DNA of 51,960 nucleotides from an uncultured Erwinia sp. (GTDB lineage Bacteria > Pseudomonadota > Gammaproteobacteria > Enterobacterales > Enterobacteriaceae), in the NCBI GenBank assembly GCA_913775305.1, contig CAJYIY010000107.1, positions 1-51,960 of the forward strand, written 5' to 3'. This document shows positions 1 through 9,458 of this stretch, piece by piece; the stretch's first letter is position 1, and every line of letters starts with the position of its first letter. Both the position numbers and the translations under genes were made by a program. Below the pieces are notes generated by a model. That model worked only from the letters and a program-made list of their open reading frames with translations, was not told where the DNA came from and searched no databases.

Positions 1-2
1 AC

Positions 3-401
3 AGTCAGGGCCTGACGCCGCTCTACCTCGGCCTGACCGCGATAGCGGCCTGTCTTGGCCATATTTACCCTGTTTTCTTTCATTTCAAAGGCGGTAAAGG
101 CGTGGCGACTGCCTTCGGGGCGATTGCGCCCATCGGCTGGGATCTGACCGGCCTGATGACCGGCACCTGGCTGCTGACCGTACTGCTCAGTGGCTACTCA
201 TCGCTCGGGGCCATTATCAGTGCGCTGATTGCACCGTTTTATGTCTGGTGGTTCAAACCCCAGTTCACCTTTCCGGTGGCGATGCTCTCTTGCCTGATCC
301 TGCTAAGGCATCACGACAATATCCAGCGCCTGTGGCGTGGGCAGGAAAGTAAAATCTGGAAGAAGAAAAAGAAAAACGGCGAGGATAAATCCCAGCCGTA
401 G
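3..401 (+). CDS. plsY: PlsY, glycerol-3-phosphate acyltransferase (C-terminal part)
   Basis: The reading frame is open from the window edge, so the N-terminus is missing. About 132 residues remain. PlsY is an inner-membrane enzyme that moves the acyl group from acyl-phosphate to glycerol-3-phosphate, the first acylation in phospholipid synthesis. The segment [18 protein letters not shown] (about residues 20-37 of the fragment) is the conserved substrate-binding loop of the family. Hydrophobic helices follow, and then a very basic tail ([14 protein letters not shown]). It converges with tsaD, the usual enterobacterial arrangement. Identification is firm. Confidence 0.95.
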   Translation, partial: SQGLTPLYLGLTAIAACLGHIYPVFFHFKGGKGVATAFGAIAPIGWDLTGLMTGTWLLTVLLSGYSSLGAIISALIAPFYVWWFKPQFTFPVAMLSCLILLRHHDNIQRLWRGQESKIWKKKKKNGEDKSQP

Positions 402-414
402 TTTCAGATAAGAA

Positions 415-438
415 GCCTGAAACAGAGCGGTTTCAGGC
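415..438. terminator. Hairpin between convergent plsY and tsaD
   Basis: GCCTGAAAC and GTTTCAGGC form a perfect 9-bp stem around a 6-nt loop. On the minus strand the stem is followed by TTCTTATCT, so it fits best as the tsaD terminator. On the plus strand there is no T run, so it would be weak for plsY. Confidence 0.6.
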
Positions 439-449
439 GGTCAATGCGC

Positions 450-1463
450 TTAAATCGCGGGTAGTTCAGCCAGCGGCCAGCGAGGGCGCACGCTGACATT
501 CAACCCGGCATGGGTGCCACCTTTAAGCCGCACCATGCCCGCATAGGCAATCATCGCACCGTTGTCGGTGCAAAACTCAGGCCGGGCATAAAACACTTCC
601 CCACCGCGCTTCTGCATCATCTCTGCCAGCTTGCTGCGCAGCGTACGGTTTGCGCTGACGCCACCGGCAATCACCAGCCGCTTAAAGCCGCTTTCATCCA
701 GCGCCCGGCGACATTTTATCGCCAGCGTATCCACCACCGCATCTTCGAACGCGCGTGCAATATCGGCACGGGTTTGGTCGCTGTCGTCATTATCGCGAAT
801 GGTATTGGCAGCGAAGGTTTTCAGACCGGAAAAGCTGAAGTCTAACCCCGGACGATCGGTCATCGGTCGTGGAAAAACAAAGCGCTTCTCCACGCCCTGC
901 TGCGCCATCTTCGACAGCATCGGCCCACCGGGATAATCAAGCCCCAGCAACTTCGCGGTTTTATCAAAGGCTTCACCGGCGGCATCGTCAATCGATTCGC
1001 CCATCAGCGTATATTCGCCGATGCCCGTGACGCTGATAAGCTGGGTATGACCACCGGAAACCAGCAGCGCAACAAACGGGAATTCCGGCGGATTATCTTC
1101 CAGCATCGGCGCCAGAAGATGCCCTTCCATGTGATGAACGGCTATCGCCGGCACATCCCATGCGAACGCCAGGGATCGACCAATGGTTGCCCCCACCAGC
1201 AGCGCACCAACCAGGCCCGGACCGGCGGTGTAGGCAACGGCGTCAATATCCTGCGCCTGTAGTCCGGCTTCACGCAGCGCGGCCTGAATCAGCGGGACGG
1301 TTTTACGCACGTGGTCGCGCGAGGCCAGTTCAGGCACAACGCCGCCGTAATCAGCGTGCAGTTTGACCTGGCTGTAAAGTTGATTAGCGAGTAAACCCGC
1401 AGCATCGTCGTAAATGGCAATGCCGGTTTCATCGCAGGATGTTTCAATTCCGAGAACACGCAT
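450..1463 (-). CDS. tsaD: TsaD, tRNA threonylcarbamoyladenosine transferase subunit
   Basis: A 337-aa protein, the E. coli length. TsaD works with TsaB, TsaE and the TsaC product to put the threonylcarbamoyl group on A37 of tRNAs that read ANN codons. It belongs to the ASKHA fold. The metal-binding HHMEGH motif has the two histidines at residues 111 and 115. The N-terminal [14 protein letters not shown] and the SGGHTQL segment are characteristic. It is divergent from rpsU, as in other enterics. An essential gene in E. coli, with no sign of damage here. Confidence 0.97.
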   Translation of the reverse strand: MRVLGIETSCDETGIAIYDDAAGLLANQLYSQVKLHADYGGVVPELASRDHVRKTVPLIQAALREAGLQAQDIDAVAYTAGPGLVGALLVGATIGRSLAFAWDVPAIAVHHMEGHLLAPMLEDNPPEFPFVALLVSGGHTQLISVTGIGEYTLMGESIDDAAGEAFDKTAKLLGLDYPGGPMLSKMAQQGVEKRFVFPRPMTDRPGLDFSFSGLKTFAANTIRDNDDSDQTRADIARAFEDAVVDTLAIKCRRALDESGFKRLVIAGGVSANRTLRSKLAEMMQKRGGEVFYARPEFCTDNGAMIAYAGMVRLKGGTHAGLNVSVRPRWPLAELPAI

Positions 1464-1600
1464 GGCTGTCTTTTTACCTCAATTCTTGCGGTGCGCAGTG
1501 TAGCACGAGCATGCTTCTAACGGCGGCAATTTTAACCTTCCTGAGGTTAAGCACTGTGCAAAAAAGCGAATTTTTTCCCAACGTCGATGACTGTTTGATG

Positions 1601-1606
1601 TATAAT
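1601..1606 (+). promoter_or_regulatory. Candidate -10 box of the rpsU-dnaG-rpoD operon
   Basis: A consensus TATAAT lies about 165 nt upstream of rpsU in the 308-bp tsaD-rpsU gap. I see no good TTGACA-like -35 at 16-18 bp. E. coli has tandem promoters in this position, so further promoters are likely (for example near 1650-1665) but cannot be fixed by eye. The rest of the gap shows no gene. Confidence 0.5.
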
Positions 1607-1720
1607 CAGCCCCCTGAAAAAAGCCGGCAGCCGCACAGGCGCATCTGTTGGTTACTTTATGCTATGGTGCTTTACAACGCAGCCTGTGTTGGAGTAAAAT
1701 TCCGCACCATTTTGAAATGA

Positions 1721-1987
<267 letters not shown>

Positions 1988-1993
1988 TTTTTT

Positions 1994-2077
1994 GAGGGTT
2001 CGCCCTCTCGTTTCGCAGACAAGTTAGTAGTTACCAGGCCGTGCTTTCCGAAAGGAATGCGCGGCTTGTTCTCGTTT
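1994..2077 (+). terminator. T1-type internal terminator between rpsU and dnaG
   Basis: Two hairpins follow the rpsU stop. The first is GAGGG-TTCG-CCCTC at 1994-2007. The second, at 2038-2065, pairs GCCGTGC with GCGCGGC and has an inner TTCC-GAAA-GGAA stem closed by a GNRA tetraloop, followed by TTGTTCTCGTTT. The imperfect U tract suits a partial terminator. E. coli is known to have such a T1 site here that lowers dnaG expression. Confidence 0.75.
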
Positions 2078-2130
2078 ATAGCCATAAGTGAATAACGGAC
2101 TATTCTCAGGGCAGCATTCGAAGGGGATTT

Positions 2131-3876
2131 ATGGCTGGACGCATTCCGCGTGTTTTTATCAATGACTTATTAGCCCGCACGGACATCGTGGATCTTATCG
2201 ATGCGCGCGTTAAGCTGAAAAAGCAGGGTAAAAACTACCATGCATGCTGTCCTTTTCATAATGAGAAAACCCCGTCCTTCACCGTCAACGGCGAGAAGCA
2301 GTTTTATCACTGTTTTGGCTGTGGTGCGCACGGTAACGCCATCGACTTCCTGATGAATTACGATCGTCTGGAGTTTGTCGAAAGCATCGAAGAGCTGGCG
2401 ATGGCCTACGGACTGGAAGTGCCGTACGAAAGCGGCTCCGGCCCCAGCCAGCTTGAACGCCATCAGCGTCAAAGTCTTTATCAGCTGATGACCGGCCTCC
2501 GGGATTTCTATCAGCAGTCGCTGTCTCAAAACCAGGCCGCAGGCGCGCGTGATTATCTTGCTCAGCGCGGACTGAGCGATGAAGTGATTCAGCACTTTTC
2601 TATCGGATTTGCTCCTGCGGGTTGGGATAATGCCCTGAAGCGCTTTGGCCGTAATCCGGAAGATAAGCAAACGCTGATCGATGCCGGAATGCTGGTGACC
2701 AACGAGCAGGGCCGCAGCTACGACCGCTTTCGCGAGCGGGTGATGTTCCCCATCCATGACAAACGTGGACGGGTGATTGGCTTTGGTGGCCGCGTACTCG
2801 GCGACGGGATGCCAAAGTATCTGAACTCACCGGAAACCGATATTTTTCATAAAGGTCGTCAGCTGTACGGCCTTTATGAAGCGCAGAAAAATCATCCTGA
2901 ACCGGCCAGGCTGTTGGTTGTCGAAGGGTATATGGATGTGGTTGCCCTGGCGCAGTTTGGCGTGGATTACGCCGTTGCGTCACTGGGTACCTCAACCACG
3001 GCAGAGCATATTCAGCTGTTGTTCCGCACGACCGATACGGTCATTTGCTGCTACGACGGCGACCGTGCGGGACGTGAAGCCGCCTGGCGCGCGCTGGAAA
3101 CGGCCCTGCCTTACATGAATGACGGACGTCAGCTACGCTTTATGTTTCTGCCCGAGGGTGAAGACCCGGACACGTTGATTCGTAAAGAGGGTAAAGCCGC
3201 GTTTGAGTCGCGGATGGAGCAGGCCATGCCGCTGTCAGGGTTCCTGTTTGATACGCTGATGCCACAGGTTGATCTTCGCTCGCCGGACGGCCGCGCCCAG
3301 CTGAGCACTCTGGCGCTGCCGCTGATAAGCCAGGTGCCGGGTGAAACGTTGCGGATTTATCTGCGCCAGGAACTGGGCAACAAGTTGGGCATTCTTGATG
3401 ACAGCCAGCTTGAGAAACTGATGCCCGGCAAGGCCGAAAATGCTATACCGCCCGCGCAGCCCCAGCTAAAACGCACAACCATGCGTATACTTATCGGGCT
3501 GCTGGTGCAGAATCCGCATCTCGCTGCCATGGTCCCTTCTCTTGAAGGACTGGAGCAGTCAGAAGTGGCGGGGTTCCCGCTCTTTGTAGAATTAGTCAGT
3601 ACTTGCGTCGCTCATCCCGGCCTGACAACCGGCCAGCTGCTGGAGTTATACCGCGGAACAAAATTTAGTCAGAGCCTTGAAACACTGGCAACCTGGAACC
3701 ATATGATCGTTGATGACGAAGTGGACACCATGTTTCAGGACGCTCTGGCCAGTATGTACGACGCCGCGCTGGAGCGTCGGCTTGAAGAACTGATTGCCCG
3801 CGACCGCACTCATGGCCTCAATGCTGAGGAACGCCGCGAGTTATGGGCGCTCAGCCAGGCTTTGAAGAAGCAGTAA
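2131..3876 (+). CDS. dnaG: DnaG primase
   Basis: 581 aa, the same length as E. coli primase, which makes RNA primers for replication. Domains in order: CHC2 zinc ribbon (C40, H43, C61, C64), the RNA-polymerase/Toprim core with VVEGYMDVV (about residues 263-271) and the acidic YDGDRAG motif, and the C-terminal DnaB-binding helicase domain. The terminator upstream keeps its level low. The end of the coding sequence also seems to hold a heat-shock promoter for rpoD. Intact. Confidence 0.98.
   Translation: MAGRIPRVFINDLLARTDIVDLIDARVKLKKQGKNYHACCPFHNEKTPSFTVNGEKQFYHCFGCGAHGNAIDFLMNYDRLEFVESIEELAMAYGLEVPYESGSGPSQLERHQRQSLYQLMTGLRDFYQQSLSQNQAAGARDYLAQRGLSDEVIQHFSIGFAPAGWDNALKRFGRNPEDKQTLIDAGMLVTNEQGRSYDRFRERVMFPIHDKRGRVIGFGGRVLGDGMPKYLNSPETDIFHKGRQLYGLYEAQKNHPEPARLLVVEGYMDVVALAQFGVDYAVASLGTSTTAEHIQLLFRTTDTVICCYDGDRAGREAAWRALETALPYMNDGRQLRFMFLPEGEDPDTLIRKEGKAAFESRMEQAMPLSGFLFDTLMPQVDLRSPDGRAQLSTLALPLISQVPGETLRIYLRQELGNKLGILDDSQLEKLMPGKAENAIPPAQPQLKRTTMRILIGLLVQNPHLAAMVPSLEGLEQSEVAGFPLFVELVSTCVAHPGLTTGQLLELYRGTKFSQSLETLATWNHMIVDDEVDTMFQDALASMYDAALERRLEELIARDRTHGLNAEERRELWALSQALKKQ
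3676..3704 (+). promoter_or_regulatory. Probable sigma-32 promoter for rpoD inside dnaG
   Basis: CTTGAAA at 3676-3682 is followed about 14 nt later by AACCATAT at 3697-3704, close to the sigma-32 pattern CTTGAAA-N13-15-CCCCATNT. E. coli has its rpoD heat-shock promoter (Phs) at the corresponding place inside dnaG, and the surrounding sequence (TTGAAACACTG, TGGAACCATAT) resembles the E. coli one as I remember it. Placement is by analogy. Confidence 0.6.
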
Positions 3877-4128
3877 AGGCCATATCGGCTACAATACAGA
3901 TTATGAGTAGCGGGTGACAGGTTTATTGCTCATCCGTTATGACGACAGAATTCAGAAGCGTAGGCTTCGAAATACGATCTCAGCGGCTTAGGTGCCGATT
4001 ATCCGTCAGGTAGACCCTGACAGCCGCCACGATGGGCAGCGGCAATAATCCAAACGCCCTCACTGTTATTGTTGGCATCTTAGCCGACCGACACCAATCT
4101 AATTTAACAGAAGTGTGGATACCGTCTT
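3877..4128 (+). other. dnaG-rpoD spacer with stem-loops
   Basis: A 252-bp spacer without a gene. It includes a perfect short stem GTCAGG-TAGAC-CCTGAC near 4007-4023. In E. coli the dnaG-rpoD spacer is an mRNA processing site, and the structure here may play that role; this is inference. Confidence 0.4.
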
Positions 4129-5973
4129 ATGGAGCAAAACCCGCAGTCACAGCTGAAACTTCTTGTCACCCGTGGTAAGGAGCAAGGCTATCTGACCTAT
4201 GCCGAGGTCAATGACCATCTGCCGGAAGATATCGTCGACTCCGATCAGATCGAAGACATCATCCAGATGATCAACGACATGGGCATCCAGGTGGTAGAAG
4301 AAGCCCCCGATGCCGATGATCTGATGCTGAACGAAAACAGCACCGACACGGACGAAGACGCCGCTGAAGCCGCCGCTCAGGTCTTATCCAGCGTTGAATC
4401 AGAAATCGGTCGTACCACCGACCCGGTGCGTATGTACATGCGCGAAATGGGCACCGTTGAACTGTTGACGCGTGAAGGTGAGATCGATATCGCAAAACGC
4501 ATTGAAGATGGTATCAATCAGGTTCAGTGCTCCGTTGCGGAATATCCTGAGGCCATCACTTACCTGCTCGATCAGTACGATCGTGTTGAAGCAGGCGAAG
4601 CACGGCTGTCCGACCTGATCATCGGCTTTGTCGATCCGAACGCTGAAGAAGATCTGGCACCAACGGCAACGCACGTTGGCTCTGAACTTTCTGAAGAAGA
4701 ACGTGAAGATGATGAGGACGAAGACGAAGAGTCTGACGATGACAGCTCAGAAGATGATAACAGCATCGATCCCGAGCTGGCGCGTGAGAAGTTCAACGAT
4801 CTGCGCGTCCAGTATGAAGCCACGCGCAGCGTGATCAAGGCAAAAAGCCGCAGCCACGCTGACGCTGTTGCTGAAATTCAGAATCTCTCTGACGTCTTCA
4901 AACAGTTCCGCCTGGTACCGAAGCAGTTCGACTACCTGGTGAACAACATGCGTACCATGATGGATCGCGTTCGTGCTCAGGAACGTCTGATCATGAAGCT
5001 GTGTGTTGAACTGTGCAAAATGCCGAAGAAAAATTTCATCACGCTGTTTACCGGTAATGAAACCAGCGAAACCTGGTTCAAAGCCGCCCTGGCGATGAAC
5101 AAACCGTGGTCAGAGAAGCTGAACGACGTTGCGGATGATGTTTATCGCAGCCTGCAAAAGCTGCAGCATATTGAAGAAGAGACCGGCCTGACCATTGAGC
5201 AGGTCAAAGACATTAACCGTCGCATGTCTATCGGTGAAGCGAAAGCCCGCCGCGCTAAGAAAGAGATGGTTGAAGCTAACCTGCGTCTGGTTATCTCTAT
5301 CGCTAAAAAGTACACCAACCGTGGTCTGCAGTTCCTCGACCTGATTCAGGAAGGCAACATCGGCCTGATGAAAGCGGTAGATAAGTTTGAATATCGTCGT
5401 GGCTATAAGTTCTCGACTTATGCAACCTGGTGGATCCGTCAGGCGATAACTCGCTCTATCGCTGACCAGGCGCGTACCATTCGTATCCCGGTACATATGA
5501 TTGAGACCATTAACAAACTCAACCGTATCTCCCGTCAGATGCTACAGGAAATGGGTCGCGAGCCAACGCCGGAAGAACTGGCTGAGCGGATGCTGATGCC
5601 GGAAGATAAAATCCGCAAGGTGCTGAAAATTGCCAAAGAGCCAATCTCCATGGAGACGCCAATTGGTGATGATGAAGATTCGCATCTGGGTGATTTTATC
5701 GAAGATACCACGCTGGAGCTGCCGCTGGACTCTGCCACCTCAGAGAGCCTGCGTTCCGCTACTCACGACGTGCTGGCTGGTCTGACGGCTCGTGAAGCGA
5801 AGGTTCTGCGTATGCGTTTTGGTATTGATATGAATACCGACCACACGCTGGAAGAAGTGGGCAAACAGTTTGACGTTACGCGTGAGCGTATTCGTCAGAT
5901 CGAAGCCAAAGCGCTGCGTAAGCTGCGTCACCCAAGCCGCTCCGAAGTGCTGCGCAGCTTCCTTGATGATTAA
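4129..5973 (+). CDS. rpoD: RpoD, primary sigma factor sigma-70
   Basis: 614 aa (E. coli 613). Region 1.1 covers roughly residues 1-80. An acidic non-conserved insert with a long run of Asp/Glu/Ser lies around residues 185-212. Region 2 carries [18 protein letters not shown] for -10 binding and melting. Region 4.2 carries the helix-turn-helix [18 protein letters not shown] for the -35 box. Last gene of the operon, and followed by a strong terminator. It has its own internal promoters in E. coli, and a matching one is seen in dnaG here. Confidence 0.99.
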   Translation: MEQNPQSQLKLLVTRGKEQGYLTYAEVNDHLPEDIVDSDQIEDIIQMINDMGIQVVEEAPDADDLMLNENSTDTDEDAAEAAAQVLSSVESEIGRTTDPVRMYMREMGTVELLTREGEIDIAKRIEDGINQVQCSVAEYPEAITYLLDQYDRVEAGEARLSDLIIGFVDPNAEEDLAPTATHVGSELSEEEREDDEDEDEESDDDSSEDDNSIDPELAREKFNDLRVQYEATRSVIKAKSRSHADAVAEIQNLSDVFKQFRLVPKQFDYLVNNMRTMMDRVRAQERLIMKLCVELCKMPKKNFITLFTGNETSETWFKAALAMNKPWSEKLNDVADDVYRSLQKLQHIEEETGLTIEQVKDINRRMSIGEAKARRAKKEMVEANLRLVISIAKKYTNRGLQFLDLIQEGNIGLMKAVDKFEYRRGYKFSTYATWWIRQAITRSIADQARTIRIPVHMIETINKLNRISRQMLQEMGREPTPEELAERMLMPEDKIRKVLKIAKEPISMETPIGDDEDSHLGDFIEDTTLELPLDSATSESLRSATHDVLAGLTAREAKVLRMRFGIDMNTDHTLEEVGKQFDVTRERIRQIEAKALRKLRHPSRSEVLRSFLDD

Positions 5974-5992
5974 CGGAAGCATTACCCGCAGA

Positions 5993-6019
5993 AATGGCCC
6001 CTCAGGGGCCATTTTTTTT
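5993..6019 (+). terminator. rpoD intrinsic terminator
   Basis: AATGGCCCC and GGGGCCATT form a perfect 9-bp stem with a TCA loop, and the 3' arm runs straight into T8. A textbook terminator 20 nt after the rpoD stop. The minus-strand gene mug ends just beyond it. Confidence 0.95.
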
Positions 6020-6038
6020 GCGTCAAGATCGTCGATAT

Positions 6039-6557
6039 TTAAACGCCCCGCGCCGTCAGCGCCCGATCCAGCGCCGCATAGGCCGCGCTCATCTCTTCCT
6101 GTGAAGCGCGATTCAGCCCGCTTGGGTTAGGCAGTACCCAGACCTCGGTATCACCGATTAACTCCGGTTGCCTGCCCCACTCCACCTTACTGCGGCGAAA
6201 CGCCTGCTGATAGGCCTGTTTTCCCAGAACCGCCAGAGCGGCAGGACGATAGCGTTCAACTTTTTCCCTCAAAGCCAGCCCGCCATCACGCAGCTCGTTC
6301 CCCGCCAGCTCGCTGGCCAGCACGGTCGGCCGTTCGACCAGCATGGTGATACCGCAGCCGGTTTCCAGCAGTCGTTGTTCCTGCTCGGGTTTGAGCTGAA
6401 TGTGGGTGAATCCTGCCTGAAAGAGGGTTTTCCAGAATCGATTACCAGGATGGGCAAAGTGAAAACCGGTATGAGCAGAAGACTTTCCGGGATTAATACC
6501 GCAGAACAACACCCGAAGACCGGGCTGAATAATATCCGTAATACCGTGCGCTAGCAT
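6039..6557 (-). CDS. mug: Mug, G/U(T)-mismatch DNA glycosylase
   Basis: 172 aa. It removes uracil, ethenocytosine and poorly also thymine from mispairs with guanine, as the first step of base excision repair. The FCGINPGKSSA motif near residue 18-28 is the catalytic region, with the family Asn in GINPG. The second motif VLPNPSGLN near the C-terminus contacts the DNA. Its place next to rpoD, in opposite orientation, is the same as in E. coli. AGGAG about 10 nt before the ATG supports the start. Confidence 0.95.
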   Translation of the reverse strand: MLAHGITDIIQPGLRVLFCGINPGKSSAHTGFHFAHPGNRFWKTLFQAGFTHIQLKPEQEQRLLETGCGITMLVERPTVLASELAGNELRDGGLALREKVERYRPAALAVLGKQAYQQAFRRSKVEWGRQPELIGDTEVWVLPNPSGLNRASQEEMSAAYAALDRALTARGV

Positions 6558-6579
6558 ACTGCAAAGGCTCCTTCCAGAC

Positions 6580-6602
6580 GGGCCTCCTGGTCAACGAGGC
6601 CC
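6580..6602. terminator. Stem-loop after the dehydrogenase gene
   Basis: GGGCCTC and GAGGCCC (7 bp) flank a 9-nt loop between the end of the dehydrogenase and the start of mug. There is no U tract, so it may only protect the 3' end of the mRNA. Confidence 0.35.
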
Positions 6603-6611
6603 TGCTTGAAA

Positions 6612-7646
6612 TCAGATCGCGGCAATCACCGCCGCGGTGATTGCCGCCGTATTTAAACCACTGTTGATCTTCGCTTCCGCGGTGACCGTTTCAACCGCAT
6701 GCAAAATGGCCTCGGCCGCAGCGGTTTCCCCCAGATGCTCAAGCATCAGCGCCGCCGACCAGATCGCCGCAATCGGATTGGCGATCCCCTTGCCAGCAAT
6801 ATCCGGGGCAGACCCGTGTACCGGCTCAAACATTGAAGGCACTCCGGGATTCGGATTGAGGTTCGCCGAGGCAGCATAGCCCAGACCGCCCTGGATTGCG
6901 GCTCCCAGATCGGTCAGGATATCACCAAACAGATTGGAGGCCACAATCACATCCAGGGTTTCCGGGTTCATCACCATACGGGCAGCAATGGCGTCAATGT
7001 GGTAGCGGGTAACGCTGACGTCCGGGTACTCCTTCGCGATTTCGTCAGTGACTTCATCCCACATCACCATAGTGAACTTTTGCGCGTTGGATTTGGTCAC
7101 CGACGCCAGTCGTTTGCTGCGCCTGCGGGCAGCCTCAAAACCGAAGCGCAGAATGCGTTCCACGCCACGGCGGGTGAACACAGAGGTTTCAACCGCCACT
7201 TCATCCGCCGTTCCCTGATGAATACGACCGCCTGCCCCGCTGTACTCACCCTCGGTGTTTTCACGGATGCAGAGGATGTCGAACTCACCTTTGCGCAGCG
7301 GACCTTCGACGCCGGGTAACAGGCGATGGGGGCGAACGTTGGCAAACAGATCGAACTGCTTGCGGATGGGTAGCAGCAAACCGTGCAGCGATACGCTGTC
7401 GGCCACTTTTTCAGGCCAGCCTACGGCACCCAGCAGCACGGCATCGAACTGGCGCAGCTTATCAATGCCGTCTTTCGGCATCATCTCACCGTGCTCAAGA
7501 TAGTACTCGCAGGACCACGGGAAGCGCTCACCCTTCAGGGAAAAATCAAACTTCGCCGCGCTGTGCTCCAGCACTTGCCAGGCTGCATCGGTGACATCCA
7601 CGCCGATACCGTCACCGGGGATCACCGCCACTTGATAGCTTTTCAT
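6612..7646 (-). CDS. Tartrate/D-malate dehydrogenase family (isocitrate dehydrogenase-like)
   Basis: 344 aa from the ATG that has AAGGAG 7 nt upstream; a longer reading frame exists but has no such site. The N-terminal [12 protein letters not shown], the FANVRPHR segment, [11 protein letters not shown] and the metal-binding [13 protein letters not shown] show the NAD-dependent beta-decarboxylating dehydrogenase family. Within it the sequence is like tartrate dehydrogenase/decarboxylase (TtuC) and D-malate dehydrogenase (DmlA, YeaU). Substrate choice among tartrate, D-malate and 3-isopropylmalate cannot be settled by reading. A LysR gene lies upstream on the same strand. Confidence 0.85.
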   Translation of the reverse strand: MKSYQVAVIPGDGIGVDVTDAAWQVLEHSAAKFDFSLKGERFPWSCEYYLEHGEMMPKDGIDKLRQFDAVLLGAVGWPEKVADSVSLHGLLLPIRKQFDLFANVRPHRLLPGVEGPLRKGEFDILCIRENTEGEYSGAGGRIHQGTADEVAVETSVFTRRGVERILRFGFEAARRRSKRLASVTKSNAQKFTMVMWDEVTDEIAKEYPDVSVTRYHIDAIAARMVMNPETLDVIVASNLFGDILTDLGAAIQGGLGYAASANLNPNPGVPSMFEPVHGSAPDIAGKGIANPIAAIWSAALMLEHLGETAAAEAILHAVETVTAEAKINSGLNTAAITAAVIAAI

Positions 7647-7836
7647 GACTCTCCTTACGTTAATTCCGGGCAAAATGACTCAGCGCTCTGATAACGGGTT
7701 GGCTATCGCCCATCATCACCAGCAGAGATTCATCTTCGCTGAAGCGGGTAATTTGTGCTGCTTAATTGTGGCCATCCGGCGGCAGATGCTGCCGAAATCG
7801 CCGGCTCCGCGCCTCAACCGCATCGCGCTGCGGTCA

Positions 7837-7893
7837 CAGTACGTTGAGGTTACAGTTCGGTGCGGGCAACCCGGCAGGAGCAGTACGGTGAGG
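7837..7893. repeat. Three imperfect 13-mers upstream of the dehydrogenase
   Basis: CAGTACGTTGAGG (7837), CAGTTCGGTGCGG (7853) and CAGTACGGTGAGG (7881) recur within 57 bp of the 292-bp gap between the LysR gene and the dehydrogenase. They could be regulator binding sites or chance in GC-rich DNA. Nothing else is seen in this gap. Confidence 0.35.
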
Positions 7894-7938
7894 CAGCGAT
7901 AGCGAAAGTGGCCCCGGCATCAGGATATCATCCCGCGC

Positions 7939-8859
7939 TTATCCCGCAGAAAATGCCGCTCTCAGCCAGTGGATAAAGCCACTTACCGCACGAGGCACCT
8001 GCGCCGACCAGGGTCGGACGACATAGAGCATATCGGCGAATGCTCCCTCGGTTTGCCATTGCGGCAGCAGCTGCACCAGCCTCCCCTCATTCAATGCCGC
8101 TTGTGCACTGAAATCGGGCAGTAGCGCAATCCCCAGCCCCTGTAATGCCGCATCGCGGATTGACTCACTGTTATTAGTGGCAAACTGACCGCTGACGTTA
8201 ACCGCCACCCGTTCTCCACCGGAGAGCGGCTGAAAGCGCCAAAGCGGAGGCTCCACGCCGCGCGGATAGTAAAGGCATTGATGACCACTCAGTGACGCTG
8301 GCGTGTCAGGCGTACCATAGCGGGCCAGATAATCGGGGGAAGCCACCACCAGCGCCCGGGTGGCACACAGCGGCAGCGCGACGTGGGTTTCCGGCAGCGT
8401 ATTGCTGTGTCGGATGGCTAAATCAAATCCTTCGCTGGCAAGAGAAATCAGCCGATCAGAAACCTCCAGCTGCACCCTCACCTGCGGATGCTGACGAAGA
8501 AACCCGGTGATGTGCGGCACCAGCTGCTGGCGAGCAAACGCGACCGGTGCGGTTACCCGAACCAGACCACGCAGCGGTCCGGTGGAATCACGCACGCTGA
8601 AGAAGCTCTGCTCAATCTGAGCAAACGGTGCCCGCAGATCGTCAACCAGCTTCTCACCCGCACTGGTCAAGCGCACACTGCGCGTTGTACGCGTTACCAG
8701 CGGAACGCCAGCCAGCTGTTCTAGCTCTTTAATTTTCTGCGACATCGCCGCCTTACTGACTTCCAGCCGCTCTGCCGCAGCGGTAAAACTGCCCTGCTCC
8801 GCCAGAACCGTCAGCCAGTGCAGATGTGTCCACAGCGCATCGGTCTTCAGCTCTTTCAT
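7939..8859 (-). CDS. LysR-family transcriptional regulator
   Basis: 306 aa from ATG; a GTG four codons earlier (8871) is also possible, and neither start has a clear ribosome binding site. The N-terminal winged helix-turn-helix has GSFTAAAERLEVSKAAMSQKIKELEQLAG, and the LTSAGEKL segment follows. The remainder is the substrate-binding-like effector domain. It is divergent from the tautomerase gene and upstream of the dehydrogenase on the same strand, so it may regulate either or both. The effector is unknown. Confidence 0.9.
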   Translation of the reverse strand: MKELKTDALWTHLHWLTVLAEQGSFTAAAERLEVSKAAMSQKIKELEQLAGVPLVTRTTRSVRLTSAGEKLVDDLRAPFAQIEQSFFSVRDSTGPLRGLVRVTAPVAFARQQLVPHITGFLRQHPQVRVQLEVSDRLISLASEGFDLAIRHSNTLPETHVALPLCATRALVVASPDYLARYGTPDTPASLSGHQCLYYPRGVEPPLWRFQPLSGGERVAVNVSGQFATNNSESIRDAALQGLGIALLPDFSAQAALNEGRLVQLLPQWQTEGAFADMLYVVRPWSAQVPRAVSGFIHWLRAAFSAG

Positions 8860-8870
8860 CGTATTGTTCA

Positions 8871-8898
8871 CTATAGTAAATAATCAATTCAAGTATAG
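8871..8898. promoter_or_regulatory. Possible LysR operator in the divergent promoter
   Basis: CTATA at 8871-8875 and TATAG at 8894-8898 bound an AT-rich segment in an otherwise GC-rich area. The segment contains T-N11-A spacing typical of LysR sites. It lies between the LysR gene and the divergent tautomerase gene. Candidate only. Confidence 0.4.
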
Positions 8899-9025
8899 CG
8901 CTTTTTCCCGGCGTCGTTTGTGGGTAGATTTGTCACCAGAAGCGATCAGAACCGGCTACAATTTTTTCAAAAGAATACCGTGTATCTGAGTGATAAAACC
9001 AGCAACAGTGAGTGTCGAGGTCAGT

Positions 9026-9415
9026 ATGCCATTACTACAGTTTGATGTGATTCAGGGCCGTTCCGAGTCAGAGCTGAAAACGCTGCTGGATGCCGCGCAC
9101 CGTGCAGTACTGGCAGCATTTAAGGTGCCGGAGCGCGATCGTTACCAGATTGTTCACGAAAACAAAGCTTATCAGATGGTATTTGAGGATACCGGCCTGG
9201 GTTTGCAGCGTACCGATAATCTGGTGATGGTGCGGGTATTTACCAGCCCGCGTAGCAGCGAGCAAAAACAGTTCTTTATGGCAGAACTGTGCCGTGAATT
9301 TCAGGAAAGCTGTGGAATTTTGCCATCGGATGTGATGATCACCTTTATCAGCAACGAGGCAGGCGACTGGAGTTTTGGTAACGGTGTGGCGCAGTATCTG
9401 ACCGGTGAATTGTAA
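9026..9415 (+). CDS. Tautomerase-superfamily enzyme
   Basis: 129 aa from the ATG at 9026, chosen for two reasons: GAGG sits 5-6 nt upstream, and this start puts Pro right after Met. In the 4-oxalocrotonate tautomerase superfamily the N-terminal Pro, freed by removal of Met, is the catalytic base. A longer frame from 8990 would bury it. The sequence (MPLLQFDVIQGRSESEL, later FTSPRSSEQKQFF) resembles single-domain tautomerases often found beside a divergent LysR gene. The substrate is unknown. Confidence 0.85.
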   Translation: MPLLQFDVIQGRSESELKTLLDAAHRAVLAAFKVPERDRYQIVHENKAYQMVFEDTGLGLQRTDNLVMVRVFTSPRSSEQKQFFMAELCREFQESCGILPSDVMITFISNEAGDWSFGNGVAQYLTGEL

Positions 9416-9458
9416 GATTTAACGGCTCCCCGCCCGCTGGCCGGGGAGCCGTTAAATC
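9416..9458. terminator. 17-bp inverted repeat between convergent tautomerase and porin genes
   Basis: GATTTAACGGCTCCCCG (9416-9432) and its exact complement (9442-9458) form a perfect 17-bp stem with a 9-nt loop. It starts directly after the tautomerase stop codon, and its right arm includes the first two bases of the porin stop codon. The flanking AAAT/ATTT ends act as short U tracts on both strands, so it fits a bidirectional terminator. Confidence 0.85.

Noticed and set aside
2170-2757. 195-codon open frame on the minus strand inside dnaG
   Set aside because: It is antisense to the conserved zinc-ribbon and core regions of primase and has no family character.
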